DNA of 64,000 nucleotides from DATKFM01 sp963851215 (lineage in GTDB: Bacteria; Pseudomonadota; Alphaproteobacteria; Dongiales; Dongiaceae): positions 1-64,000 of the forward strand of contig CAWKOG010000019.1 of NCBI GenBank assembly GCA_963851215.1, in the 5' to 3' direction. The translations under genes and the position numbers were made by a program. The notes below the pieces were generated by a model. That model worked only from the letters and a program-made list of their open reading frames with translations, was not told the origin of the DNA and made no database searches. Of the stretch, positions 19,024 through 27,323 are shown piece by piece (the stretch's first letter is position 1; every line of letters begins with the position of its first letter).

Positions 19024-19919
19024 TGGCCAGCGGCGCCGGCATTGGCGGCTTCCAGCTTGGCGATGGCATCGGCCAGCTCCACCACCCGCCTGGCATCCAG
19101 CACATGCAGGTTCTCGACCAGCTTGCCATCCACCACCACCACGCCCTTGCCGGCCGCCGTGGCGTCCGCATGGGCGGTGATGATACGCCGCGCCCATTCC
19201 ACCTCATCGGCAGCGGGCGCGAAGATACGGTTGGCGGTCGCCACCGTCTTCGGATGGATCAGCGTCTTGCCGTCGAAGCCCATCTCCAGCCCCTGTCGGC
19301 AGGCTGCCTCGAAACCGGCATCGTCATTGAGATCCAGATGCACGCCGTCGAGGATGGCGAGGCCGAAGGCCCGCGCCGCCAGCAGGCAGAGCCCCAGGCT
19401 GGTGATCATCGGCAGCCGGTCCTTGGTGTGGCGGGCATGGACATCCTTGGTCAGGTCCGACGTGCCCATCACAAAGCAGCCGACGCGCGGATTGGCGCCG
19501 GCGATCGCCTCGGCGTTCAACACGGCCCGCGGCGTTTCCATCATGCACCAGATCGCCAGATCGGCCGGCGCGCTGTTGGCCTCCAGCACCGTCACCGCCT
19601 GGCGCACGTTTTCCGGGTTCTCGGTCTTCGGCAGCAGAATCGCATCGGCGCCGGCCGTGGCTGCCGCCACCAGATCGGCATAGCCCCAGGGCGTGTTCAG
19701 GCTGTTGACGCGGATGACGATCTCGCGCCCGCCATAGCCGCCCGCCTTTGCCGCCTCCACCACCTGGGTCCGGGCGTCGCGCTTCGCATCGGGCGCCACC
19801 GCATCCTCGAGGTCGAGGATCAGCGCGTCGGCCGGCAGGCTGCGGCCCTTCTCCAGCGCCCGGGCGTTGGACCCCGGCATATAGAGGACGCTGCGGCGCG
19901 GGCGGGCTGGTCTGAGCAT
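19020..19919 (-). CDS. L-malyl-CoA/beta-methylmalyl-CoA lyase-like CitE family protein
   Basis: 299-residue HpcH/HpaI-CitE family TIM-barrel enzyme. Visible motifs are RRSVLYMPGSN, the Mg-binding ILDLEDAV segment, LPKTENPENV and GFDGKTLIHPKTV. Paralogues in this family include malyl-CoA lyase (Mcl1), malyl-CoA thioesterase (Mcl2) and citrate lyase beta. Coupling to a mesaconyl-CoA hydratase gene favours L-malyl-CoA/beta-methylmalyl-CoA lyase, but the sequence alone does not exclude the thioesterase. Confidence 0.82.
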   Translation of the reverse strand: MLRPARPRRSVLYMPGSNARALEKGRSLPADALILDLEDAVAPDAKRDARTQVVEAAKAGGYGGREIVIRVNSLNTPWGYADLVAAATAGADAILLPKTENPENVRQAVTVLEANSAPADLAIWCMMETPRAVLNAEAIAGANPRVGCFVMGTSDLTKDVHARHTKDRLPMITSLGLCLLAARAFGLAILDGVHLDLNDDAGFEAACRQGLEMGFDGKTLIHPKTVATANRIFAPAADEVEWARRIITAHADATAAGKGVVVVDGKLVENLHVLDARRVVELADAIAKLEAANAGAAGQ

Positions 19920-20037
19920 CTGTCCGGTCCGTGGATGAAAACCCCCAAAGCCGGGGCGGCGGGACTATAGCCGACAGACCTCCCGTGACAAGCAGGCGAC
20001 CCTGCGTTAACTGGCGTCAGGTTGCGTAACCGCCCGA

Positions 20038-20043
20038 TATAAT
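20038..20043 (+). promoter_or_regulatory. Consensus -10 box close to pdxY start
   Basis: A perfect TATAAT ends 13 nt before the ATG at 20057. A transcript starting about 7 nt after it would have a leader of only a few bases, so pdxY may be leaderless or nearly so; no Shine-Dalgarno is visible. No good -35 is seen. Confidence 0.4.
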
Positions 20044-20056
20044 GGACTTTCCCGGC

Positions 20057-20914
20057 ATGAACATCCTGTCCATCCAATCCCGCGTCGCCTATGGCCATGT
20101 GGGCAATGCCGCCGCGCAGTTCACCCTGCAGCGGCTGGGCCACACGGTCTGGCCGGTGGAAACCGCCTATCTCTCCAACCATCTGGGCTACAAGACCTGG
20201 CGCGGCCGGTTTCCCGAGGCGGCCGAGGTGGCCGAGGTGGTGACCGGTCTGGACGAGCTGGGCGTGCTGGCCACCTGCGACGCTGTGCTCAGCGGCTATC
20301 TGGGCGCGGTCGGCAATGGCGACACGGTAGCCCAGGCGGTGCGGGCCGTGCGGGCAAAGAACCCGTCGGCCGTTTATGCCTGCGATCCCGTCATGGGCGA
20401 CCTGCCCCACGGACTTTTCGTGAAACCGGAAGTGCCGCCGATCTTCGCCGGCAAGCTGCTGCCCCTGGCGGACTTCGCCTTTCCCAACGCCTATGAGCTG
20501 GAATACCTGACCGGCGGCAGGACGAACACGCTCGCCGCGGCCCTCTCCGCCGCCGACGCCTTCCTGGCGAAGATGCGCGCGGGCGCAACCGTGGTCATCA
20601 CCAGCCTGCTGCGCGAAGACGGCCCCGCCAATTCCATCGAGACCCTGGCCGTGTCGAAGGACGCCGCCTGGGTAGTGGCGACGCCGCGCTACAACGCGCC
20701 GCCCCACGGCGCCGGCGATTGCTTCGCCGCCCTGTTCCTCGGCCACCATCTCTACATGCGCGATCTCGAATTCACCCTCGGCTTCGCGGCGACCGCCATC
20801 CACGCGGTCATCGCCGCCTCGGCCGAGGCCGGCACCGAGGAGCTGTTGCTGGTGCCGACCCAGGACCGTTTGCGGCCGACGAAGTTCGACTTCCCGCCCA
20901 AGCGGGTTCGCTGA
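20057..20914 (+). CDS. pdxY: Pyridoxal kinase
   Basis: Ribokinase-superfamily kinase that phosphorylates pyridoxal to PLP in B6 salvage. About 285 residues from the ATG at 20057. The N-terminus MNILSIQSRVAYGHVGNAA is the PdxY signature, PVMGD lies in the middle, and the catalytic anion-hole motif is in NAPPHGAGDCFAALFLG. I prefer 20057 to the ATG at 20042 because family members begin two or three residues before NILSIQS, and the upstream ATG overlaps the TATAAT box. Divergent from the malyl-CoA lyase gene. Confidence 0.95.
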   Translation: MNILSIQSRVAYGHVGNAAAQFTLQRLGHTVWPVETAYLSNHLGYKTWRGRFPEAAEVAEVVTGLDELGVLATCDAVLSGYLGAVGNGDTVAQAVRAVRAKNPSAVYACDPVMGDLPHGLFVKPEVPPIFAGKLLPLADFAFPNAYELEYLTGGRTNTLAAALSAADAFLAKMRAGATVVITSLLREDGPANSIETLAVSKDAAWVVATPRYNAPPHGAGDCFAALFLGHHLYMRDLEFTLGFAATAIHAVIAASAEAGTEELLLVPTQDRLRPTKFDFPPKRVR

Positions 20915-21017
20915 ATCACTTCGGCGCCCGGCGAAGCATTCCCCGCAGATTAGGTTGTCTAGTGCCCTGAGATGACGCGGCCGCCGCACAGCCGGCCGCC
21001 AGCTCAAGGAGACAACC

Positions 21018-21263
21018 ATGACCTTTGAACCCAGACCCGTTGACCTGTTCTCGCCGCAGGCGCCTGCCTGCGGAAAAAGCGCAGCGCATTCTTCCCCCGC
21101 CACCAAATGCCTGGCACATGCCCGTGCATGGCTTGCCCAACAGAATGAGCGCCGCCGGCAGCGGTTGATGCTTCGCATCCTGGACAATCACCTGCTCGCC
21201 GACATCGGCCTGTCACGCGCCGATGTCGTCACCGAGACGGCGAAATGGCCCTGGCAGTTGTGA
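21018..21263 (+). CDS. DUF1127 small protein
   Basis: 81 residues with the C-terminal DUF1127 (YjiS-like) motif: RRRQRLMLRILDNHLLADIGLSRADV. The N-terminal half is low in structure. AGGAG precedes the ATG at good distance. DUF1127 proteins are small Arg-rich proteins of alphaproteobacteria, some of which act as RNA-binding regulators. Nothing here indicates its target. Confidence 0.8.
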   Translation: MTFEPRPVDLFSPQAPACGKSAAHSSPATKCLAHARAWLAQQNERRRQRLMLRILDNHLLADIGLSRADVVTETAKWPWQL

Positions 21264-21294
21264 AGGCTGAGGCGCGCGACGTCGTGCCGAAATA

Positions 21295-21350
21295 GCAATT
21301 TCCTGAAAGCGCGGCGGGCGCGGCGCCTGATATGACCCGGGCCATGACGC
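21295..21350 (+). repeat. Copy of the promoter/start region at 21979-22034
   Basis: This stretch (CAATTTC..GAAAGCG...TATGAC CCGGGCC ATGA) is closely similar over about 55 bp to 21979-22034 (CAATTTC..GAAAGCG...TATGAT CCGGACC ATGA), which precedes the gene at 22029. Here the ATG is followed almost at once by a stop (ATG ACG CCC TAA). It looks like a duplicated promoter and start without its gene. Confidence 0.5.
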
Positions 21351-21423
21351 CCTAAGGCGCAGCTTCGGCCTAAGACCGATCGCCAGCTCGCCCTAAGGCA
21401 ACCGCCAATTTCGGAGGTCGCAT

Positions 21424-21786
21424 ATGTATGATCACATCGGTTTGAAGGTGAAGGACGTGGCCGCGAGTGTCCGCTTCTACAAGGAAGCACTTGCGGGTTT
21501 GGGATATGTTCTCTGCTCGCAGGATGATTCCGGCGCCGGCTTCGGCCCGCGCGGCGAACCTGCGCTATGGCTGCATCTTGCCAATGGCAAGAGCCCCGGC
21601 GGTGTGCACGTCGCCTTCCGCGCCGGAGATCGCGCTTCAGTCGACAAATTTCACAAGGATGGCTTGAAGGCCGGCGGCCGCGATCACGGCGCACCGGGGC
21701 TGCGCACCGACTACAGCCCCAAATACTACGCCGCGTTCCTGCTGGATCCCGACGGCAATAATGTGGAGGCAGTTTGTCTGAAGTAA
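21424..21786 (+). CDS. VOC (glyoxalase-fold) family protein
   Basis: 120 residues with two beta-alpha-beta-beta-beta units of the vicinal oxygen chelate fold: MYDHIGLKVKDVAASVRFY at the start and YYAAFLLDPDGNNVEAVC at the end. The metal-ligand candidates are His4, His68 and Glu116. It resembles the VOC gene at 32572. Substrate unknown. A clean Rho-independent terminator follows. Confidence 0.85.
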   Translation: MYDHIGLKVKDVAASVRFYKEALAGLGYVLCSQDDSGAGFGPRGEPALWLHLANGKSPGGVHVAFRAGDRASVDKFHKDGLKAGGRDHGAPGLRTDYSPKYYAAFLLDPDGNNVEAVCLK

Positions 21787-21815
21787 CCCTCGGCCTTCCC
21801 TGGCGAGGGTCGACC

Positions 21816-21862
21816 ATCCGCGCCGCTGCGGAGATAGCGCAACAGCGGCGCGGATATTTTTT
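21816..21862 (+). terminator. Rho-independent terminator
   Basis: A perfect 13-bp stem, ATCCGCGCCGCTG (21816-21828) with CAGCGGCGCGGAT (21843-21855), is followed by ATTTTTT. It ends the VOC gene transcript. Confidence 0.9.
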
Positions 21863-22015
21863 GCCGATCCCGGCCTGAGCCGCACCAACGTCGGCAGCGA
21901 ATCTGCAAAACAGCCGCGACAACTGCGATCCCAGCTTCGGCGTGTGCGAATAGCGTTTGTCAGTAGTGTGCGGGAAACAACAATTTCTCGAAAGCGTGAC
22001 GGCTGTCGCGTCTGC

Positions 22016-22021
22016 TATGAT
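22016..22021 (+). promoter_or_regulatory. -10 box TATGAT for a leaderless start
   Basis: TATGAT (5 of 6 to consensus) ends 7 nt before the ATG at 22029, so transcription would begin at or next to the start codon. No Shine-Dalgarno precedes this ATG. The same geometry occurs in the partial copy at 21295-21350. Confidence 0.45.
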
Positions 22022-22028
22022 CCGGACC

Positions 22029-22547
22029 ATGAATGACCATGCTCCGAAGAACAGGGCCGGGCTGAGATATCTGGACCCCGCCTATCGCCATCATTCGAAG
22101 CTGGTGATGCCCCAGGCGGGAATCGAGCTGAACAGGGCGCGGCTGAAGTGGTACGACCTCGCTCGCGCCGAGGCGCCGGTGCCGAACGGCATCCGCCAGA
22201 TGGCCCGCGACTATTTGACAGCGGAAGCTGACGCGGGCCGGCTCGAGCTCGATGCCGAGATGGGCTTCGTGGTGCTGCATTTCTGCGGCAAGGAGTTCTT
22301 CTTCCTGATCATCAGCACCTGGCGCGGCAACAACGAGCTCTGGGAATCCGTCTACTACAAGCAGGACGCGGCGATGCCCGGCTTTGCACTCTTCCCGCGG
22401 GACAACAGGCACAAGGGAGCCTACTGCGTCTGGGAACTTGGCCCCGTGTGGCACGAGAAAGAGGCCTGGGTCCGTTTCCTCAACTCACAGCGAGATGATG
22501 CCGCGGAGCGGGTGTATCTCGAAGACCGCTTTGCCGGCACGGTTTAG
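22029..22547 (+). CDS. Conserved-looking hypothetical protein
   Basis: 172 residues, soluble, no signal peptide. Rich in Trp/Tyr/Phe with segments such as FVVLHFCGKEFFFLIISTWRGNNELWESVYYK and CVWELGPVWHEKEAWVRFL. I do not recognise the family. The start at 22029 fits the -10 box 7 nt upstream; an in-frame upstream Met exists at 21957 but would overlap that box. Confidence 0.6.
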   Translation: MNDHAPKNRAGLRYLDPAYRHHSKLVMPQAGIELNRARLKWYDLARAEAPVPNGIRQMARDYLTAEADAGRLELDAEMGFVVLHFCGKEFFFLIISTWRGNNELWESVYYKQDAAMPGFALFPRDNRHKGAYCVWELGPVWHEKEAWVRFLNSQRDDAAERVYLEDRFAGTV

Positions 22548-22610
22548 GATCGGGTTTTAAAACAGCGGACGGCGAAGCATGACTCGCCGCGACAGCACCG
22601 AAAGCAAACT

Positions 22611-22746
22611 TAACACAAAGTCACCAAGGACACGAAGATTCTTCGTAGGGGCGACCTGCGGTCGCCCTGACGACGCTGCACGATTGCAAAGCGGGCGACC
22701 GCAGGTCGCCCCTACATTTTCGTCGTGACTCTTGTGACTTTGTGGC
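22611..22746. repeat. Nested palindromic intergenic element
   Basis: The outer arms are imperfect inverted repeats (ACACAAAGTCACCAAGGACACG on the left; its near reverse complement ends at 22745). Inside is a perfect 23-bp inverted repeat, 22645-22667 with 22693-22715, starting GTAGGGGCGACC. The outer arms match those of the element at 26457-26614, so both are copies of one family of MITE/REP-like sequences. It separates the gene at 22029 from convergent asd and could fold in either transcript. Confidence 0.8.
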
Positions 22747-22770
22747 GAGCGTTTCTTATGGCGGTTGCCT

Positions 22771-23823
22771 CTACCGCTTCCCTACCGCCGCGAGCTTCTT
22801 CTCCGGCTTGGCCAGGTGTTTGCCGATCAGCGCCTCGGCGATCTGGATGGCGTTGAGGGCGGCACCCTTGCGCAGATTGTCCGACACCACCCAGAGCGAC
22901 AGGCCGTTCTCGACCGTCGGGTCCTTGCGGATGCGGCTGACGAAGACGAGGTCGTCGCCGGCGCATTCCAGCGGCGTTGCATAACCTTCGTCCGCGCGGT
23001 GATCGATCACCGACAGGCCGGGCGCCCGCTTCAGCGCGGCGCGCGCCTCGTTCACCGAGATCGGTCGCTCGAATTCGACGTTCACCGCCTCGGCATGGCC
23101 GATGAACACGGGGACGCGCACGCAGGTGGCGGTGACGGCAATGCTGGGATCCAGGATCTTCTTGGTCTCCACCTGCATCTTCCACTCTTCCTTCGTGTAA
23201 CCATCCTCCATGAATACGTCGATATGGGGGATGACGTTGAAGGCGATCTGCTTGGTGAACTTGGTGTGCTGCACTTGCGCGTTCATGTAGATGGCGCGGG
23301 TCTGCTCGAACAGCTCGTCCATCCCTTCCTTGCCGGCGCCGGAGACGGACTGGTAGGTCGCCACCACCACGCGCTTGATCTTGGCCAGGTCGTGCAGCGG
23401 TTTCAACGCCACCACCATCTGGATGGTGGAACAGTTCGGATTGGCGATGATGTTGCGCTTGGCATAGCCGTCGATCGCCCGCGGATTCACCTCCGGCACC
23501 ACCAGCGGCACGTCGGGCTCCATGCGGAAATACGAGGTGTTATCGATGACCACGCAGCCGGCCGCCGCGGCGCGTGGGCTGTGCACCGCAGAGACCTTGG
23601 CGCCCGGCGATGACAGGGCGATATCAATGCCCTTGAAATCGAATCCGGCCAGGTCATAGACCTTGAGAACCCTGTCCTCGCCGAAGGAAACCTCGCTGCC
23701 CACCGAACGCTCGGAGGCGAGCGCGATCACGTCGTCGGCGGGAAACTCGCGGTCCGCCAGCGTCTGCAACATCTCGCGTCCGACATTTCCCGTGGCACCG
23801 ATCACTGCAACCTTGTAGCCCAT
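22771..23823 (-). CDS. asd: Aspartate-semialdehyde dehydrogenase
   Basis: NADPH-dependent enzyme that converts aspartyl phosphate to aspartate semialdehyde, the branch point to lysine/DAP, threonine and methionine. 350 residues. NADP-binding GATGNVGREM at 9-18, catalytic Cys131 in NPNCSTIQ and the base His243 in FIGHAEAV. Downstream of the leucine genes in the usual alphaproteobacterial order but separated from leuB by small secreted-protein genes. Confidence 0.97.
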   Translation of the reverse strand: MGYKVAVIGATGNVGREMLQTLADREFPADDVIALASERSVGSEVSFGEDRVLKVYDLAGFDFKGIDIALSSPGAKVSAVHSPRAAAAGCVVIDNTSYFRMEPDVPLVVPEVNPRAIDGYAKRNIIANPNCSTIQMVVALKPLHDLAKIKRVVVATYQSVSGAGKEGMDELFEQTRAIYMNAQVQHTKFTKQIAFNVIPHIDVFMEDGYTKEEWKMQVETKKILDPSIAVTATCVRVPVFIGHAEAVNVEFERPISVNEARAALKRAPGLSVIDHRADEGYATPLECAGDDLVFVSRIRKDPTVENGLSLWVVSDNLRKGAALNAIQIAEALIGKHLAKPEKKLAAVGKR

Positions 23824-23896
23824 GGCAATCCTCTAACATTCCCGTTCGTTGTTGCCGCCCGTCCACCAGGGAATTGGCGCGGCGCGAAAAGGACCT

Positions 23897-23926
23897 AAAC
23901 AAAAGGGCCGCTCTGGGCGGCCCTTT
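23897..23926 (-). terminator. Rho-independent terminator
   Basis: A 10-bp stem, AAAGGGCCGC (23902-23911) with GCGGCCCTTT (23917-23926), is followed on the minus strand by TTTTGTTT. It ends the transcript of the small secreted protein whose stop is at 23956 and insulates asd. Confidence 0.75.
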
Positions 23927-23955
23927 CCGGCTGGAAAACCCAGAGCGAATTCCGT

Positions 23956-24141
23956 CTATCCGCCAGTTTTCGGCGTGGCGGGCGGGACCGGGGTGATCGG
24001 CGTCGTGCCGGACTGGACCACGGTCTGTGGCGTGGTGGTGGTCTGCACGGTCGTGGAGTGACCGGCGCAATCGGCGAACGCCGGTAGCGTTGCACCCGCA
24101 AGAGCGATGAACGCGGTAACCGCAGTCAATGCACGGATCAT
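23956..24141 (-). CDS. Small secreted Thr/Pro-rich protein
   Basis: 61 residues. A signal peptide (MIRALTAVTAFIALAGATLPAFA) is followed by a short mature part with one Cys and a Thr/Val/Pro-rich low-complexity tail. GGGAGG lies 8 nt before the ATG. Function unknown. It is followed by a terminator, so it is probably a monocistronic gene. Confidence 0.65.
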   Translation of the reverse strand: MIRALTAVTAFIALAGATLPAFADCAGHSTTVQTTTTPQTVVQSGTTPITPVPPATPKTGG

Positions 24142-24281
24142 GACACTTGCCTCCCTCGACAGGAAAACAGACGGCGCAATCATAACCTGACCTCGACCCC
24201 ATGTCGAGGCACATGCAGGCGCCGTAGCGACGCGGCCCCTCTTCATCACCCTAACCCCCGGCAATCAGGCGGGAATTGCCC

Positions 24282-24473
24282 TCAGCCGGTGGTTGCCGGC
24301 ACCGCCTTCTGCGGCGGAATGGCCGGCGGAACAGGCCAGTCGGGCGCATTGGCCGACAGCGTACCCCGTTCCTTGATGACCGCCTCTTTTTGGCAGCTGC
24401 AGGCTGAAGCCGGGCTGGCCACGGCAAGCAGAACCGCTGCCAGCACCCCCATCCATAGACCTTTGATAATCAC
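24282..24473 (-). CDS. Small secreted protein with CxC motif
   Basis: 63 residues from a GTG start with GGGGG 6 nt upstream. The N-terminal hydrophobic segment (GLWMGVLAAVLLAVASPASA) is a signal peptide; cleavage would leave a mature protein starting near CSC, with a Pro-rich tail. The sequence before Cys (PASAC) is a poor lipobox, so I favour ordinary signal-peptidase cleavage. Function unknown. Confidence 0.5.
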   Translation of the reverse strand: MIIKGLWMGVLAAVLLAVASPASACSCQKEAVIKERGTLSANAPDWPVPPAIPPQKAVPATTG

Positions 24474-24656
24474 GATAAACCCCCAGGTTAATCGCTGCCG
24501 TTTACCATGGGGTCATGGGGGCAGGCGTGGCGAAATCGTGGCCCGGTTAGTTCGCCGGAAACTGTGGCAAGTCTGCCACAATCCGGGACTTCTGGCGAAT
24601 GGAGCGCCGAGGTTCGATGGCCGATGGTCGATTGGGCGGCGGCCCCAGAACCAACG

Positions 24657-24688
24657 AAAAGGGGCATGTCCCCTGCGGGACATGCCCC
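24657..24688 (-). terminator. Rho-independent terminator
   Basis: A perfect 12-bp stem, GGGGCATGTCCC (24661-24672) with GGGACATGCCCC (24677-24688), has a 4-nt loop and is followed on the minus strand by TTTT. It lies 26 bp after the stop of the secreted protein at 24714. Confidence 0.9.
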
Positions 24689-24713
24689 CTGGTTCACAGT
24701 CCGGAGCGTTGGC

Positions 24714-25131
24714 TTACAGCGCCACGCTGGCGGTGCAAACCTGCTGCGTGAGGATGATCGTCGAGCCGACAAAGGCGCTTTGATTTCGGCTGCAGATTGG
24801 TCTGCAGCTTGGTCGTGCCTTTCTGCTTGGCCGTCGTGCCTTCCATGATCACGGTCCAGGAGACGATCTTGCCCGCCGGGATGACGCCCGGGGTCTGGTT
24901 GAACACCCGCACGGTCGCGGCCACGTCGCCGCCGCCGCCGACCGTGCATTGCAGCGGGATGTGGGACAGCGTGCCGAGCACCGCGGAGTTGGTGCGGTGG
25001 TTCTGCGCCGCCGTGCTGGTTTTCATTGTGGTTGAATCTGCGCGGACCGGCGCCGCGATCTGCAGCGACGCAACCGTCGCCACCGCGGCTATCGCCAGGG
25101 AACTCGCCGTCACAACGAAACGCGACTTCAT
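24714..25131 (-). CDS. Secreted protein of unknown function, one frameshift
   Basis: About 138 residues after correcting one +1 shift at about 24786 in an A/T run. The start at 25131 has GGAGGAAGAT directly upstream. A signal peptide (FVVTASSLAIAAVATVASL...APVRA) precedes a mature domain with LQCTVGGGGDVAATVRVFN and PAGKIVSWTVIMEG. The corrected C-terminus is STIILTQQVCTASVAL, giving two Cys that could form a disulfide. The pattern resembles a small beta-sandwich secreted protein. Family not recognised. Confidence 0.65.
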
Positions 25132-25320
25132 ATCTTCCTCCATTTTGGAAGAGCGCTTGGTGCGCCCATGGGGGAGACATACGTGGTTACCGGCCGGTTG
25201 CGAGTGACTGACGTCACTGACTTGCGCGATCACCAGGGGAAATCGTGACCGGTATCACTGGAATCCTGTGATAAAAGTCACAAGGCATCGCCGCTTTGGA
25301 ACGCCTATAAAAACAGGCTC

Positions 25321-26430
25321 CTAAGCCGCCAGCCGGTCCAGCGCCTTCAGCACGGCATCGCCCATCGCCGCCGTCGACACTTTGCTGCTGCCGGGCGTGG
25401 CGATGTCGCCGGTGCGCACGCCGGCACTGAGAACTTCCTGCACCGCCTTGTCGATCAGATCGGCATCATCGCCGAGATCGAAGGAATAGCGCAGCATCAT
25501 GGAGAAGCTGAGCAATGCCGCCAGCGGATTGGCCAGGTCCTTGCCGGCGATATCGGGTGCGGAGCCATGCACCGGCTCGTACAGCGCCTTGCGCCGGCCG
25601 GTCGCATCCGGCGCACCCAGCGACGCCGAGGGCAGCATGCCGAGCGAACCCGTGAGCATCGCCGCGCAATCCGACAAGAGATCGCCGAACAGATTGTCGG
25701 TGACAATCACGTCGAACTGCTTGGGATAGCGCACCAGCTGCATGGCGCAGTTGTCGGCGTACATGTGGGACAGTTCCACGTCCTTGTACTCGGCGTGCAG
25801 CTTGGTCACTTCCTCGCGCCAGAGCACGCCGCTCTCCATCACGTTCGCCTTCTCGACGGAGCAGAGCTTGCGGTTGCGCTTGCGCGCCAGCTCGAACGCC
25901 ACGCGGGCGACGCGGACGATCTCCGCCGTCGTATAGACCTGGGTGTTGATGCCCCGGCGCGAGCCGTCGGGCAGCGTCTCGATGCCCCGCGGCGAGCCGA
26001 AATAGACGCCGCCAGTGAGCTCGCGCACGATCATCAGGTCGAGCCCGCGCACCAGATCGGGCTTCAGGGTCGAGGCGTCCACCAGCGCGTCGAACACCAG
26101 CGCCGGCCGCAGATTGGCGAACAGCTCCATGTCCTTGCGCAGGCGCAGCAGGCCGCGCTCCGGCTTCTTCTCGAAGGGCAGGTTGTCCCATTTCGGCCCC
26201 CCGACGGCGCCGAGCAGCACCGCATCGGCATTCATCGCCTGTTCCATGACGGCGTCGGTCAGCGGCACCCCATGCTTGTCCAGGGAACAGCCGCCCACCA
26301 GGCCCTCGCCGACATCGAACGAAACCGCGCGCTTCTTGTCGAGCCAATCGATGACCCGCTGCACCTGGCGCATGACTTCCGGGCCGATGCCGTCACCGGC
26401 GAGGATCAGGAGTTTCTTGTTCTTGGGCAT
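25321..26430 (-). CDS. leuB: 3-isopropylmalate dehydrogenase
   Basis: NAD-dependent oxidative decarboxylase, third step of leucine synthesis. 369 residues. The substrate-binding segment LLRLRKDMELFANLRP, the catalytic Tyr/Lys regions and the NAD/metal motif DNLFGDLLSDCAAMLTGSLGMLPSAS are all present, with the GSAPDIAGKDLANP signature near the C-terminus. It follows leuD, separated by an inverted-repeat element. Confidence 0.98.
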   Translation of the reverse strand: MPKNKKLLILAGDGIGPEVMRQVQRVIDWLDKKRAVSFDVGEGLVGGCSLDKHGVPLTDAVMEQAMNADAVLLGAVGGPKWDNLPFEKKPERGLLRLRKDMELFANLRPALVFDALVDASTLKPDLVRGLDLMIVRELTGGVYFGSPRGIETLPDGSRRGINTQVYTTAEIVRVARVAFELARKRNRKLCSVEKANVMESGVLWREEVTKLHAEYKDVELSHMYADNCAMQLVRYPKQFDVIVTDNLFGDLLSDCAAMLTGSLGMLPSASLGAPDATGRRKALYEPVHGSAPDIAGKDLANPLAALLSFSMMLRYSFDLGDDADLIDKAVQEVLSAGVRTGDIATPGSSKVSTAAMGDAVLKALDRLAA

Positions 26431-26456
26431 GATGTGTCCGTCTTTGAAATTGATTT

Positions 26457-26614
26457 CACCACAAAGTCACAAAGGACACGGAGGAGATGAAACCACAGAT
26501 AAACACAGATGAGAGGCGATGCGCGCCTGCGGCACGCGAAAATCCCTATCCATGTCCATCTGTGTGCATCTGTGGCTCTAACTTCTGCTTCGTGTCCTTT
26601 GTGACTTTGTGGTG
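26457..26614. repeat. MITE/REP-like element with 24-bp perfect inverted repeats
   Basis: The ends, 26457-26480 and 26591-26614, are perfect 24-bp inverted repeats (CACCACAAAGTCACAAAGG... and its complement). Inside is a second, imperfect inverted repeat (ACCACAGATAAACACAGATG with CATCTGTGTGCATCTGTGG). It fills the leuD-leuB gap, would form a long hairpin in the leu transcript, and shares its outer arms with 22611-22746. Confidence 0.85.
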
Positions 26615-26622
26615 AACACTTT

Positions 26623-27234
26623 TTACGCCCACAGCCAGGGCTGGCTGGTGCGGTTCTTGGCTTCGAAGCTTTCGATCGACGGCGCCTTTTCCAGGGTCAG
26701 GCCGATATCGTCCAGGCCGTTCAGCAGGCAATGCTTGCGGAAGGCGTCGAGTTCGAACTTGATGCAGCCGCCATCGGGACCGCGGATCTCCTGCTTCTCC
26801 AGATCGATGCTGATGATCGCATTCGCGCCGCGCTCGGCATCATCCATCAGCTTGTCGACTTCCGATTGCGGCAGCTTGATCGGCAGGATGCCGTTCTTGA
26901 AGCAGTTGTTGTAGAAGATGTCGGCGAAGCTGGGCGCTATGACGCAGCGGATGCCGAAATCCAGGAGCGCCCAGGGCGCATGCTCGCGCGAGGAGCCGCA
27001 GCCGAAATTGGCGCCGGATACCAGGATGCTCGCCTTGCGGTAGGCCGGGCGGTTCAGCACGAAGCCGGACTTCTCGCTGCCGTCCCTGTTGTAGCGCATC
27101 TCGTCGAACAGGTTCTTGCCGAGCCCGGTGCGCTTGATGGTTTTCAGGAACTGCTTGGGGATGATCATGTCGGTGTCGACATTGATCATCGGCAATGGCG
27201 CCGCGACGCCGGTCAAACTGGTGAATTTCTGCAT
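26623..27234 (-). CDS. leuD: 3-isopropylmalate dehydratase small subunit
   Basis: Small (swivelling) subunit of isopropylmalate isomerase, partner of LeuC. 203 residues. NVDTDMIIPKQFLK and GANFGCGSSREHAPWAL are the family signatures. Ends near the inverted repeat before leuB. Confidence 0.98.
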   Translation of the reverse strand: MQKFTSLTGVAAPLPMINVDTDMIIPKQFLKTIKRTGLGKNLFDEMRYNRDGSEKSGFVLNRPAYRKASILVSGANFGCGSSREHAPWALLDFGIRCVIAPSFADIFYNNCFKNGILPIKLPQSEVDKLMDDAERGANAIISIDLEKQEIRGPDGGCIKFELDAFRKHCLLNGLDDIGLTLEKAPSIESFEAKNRTSQPWLWA

Positions 27235-27323
27235 GGTCAGAGCCTCCGTCCCGCCGGCCGGTCCGGCGGGAGCGGAGTCATTACACAGGGAAACCGCTGT
27301 TCACAAGCGGGGTCGATCGGCGC

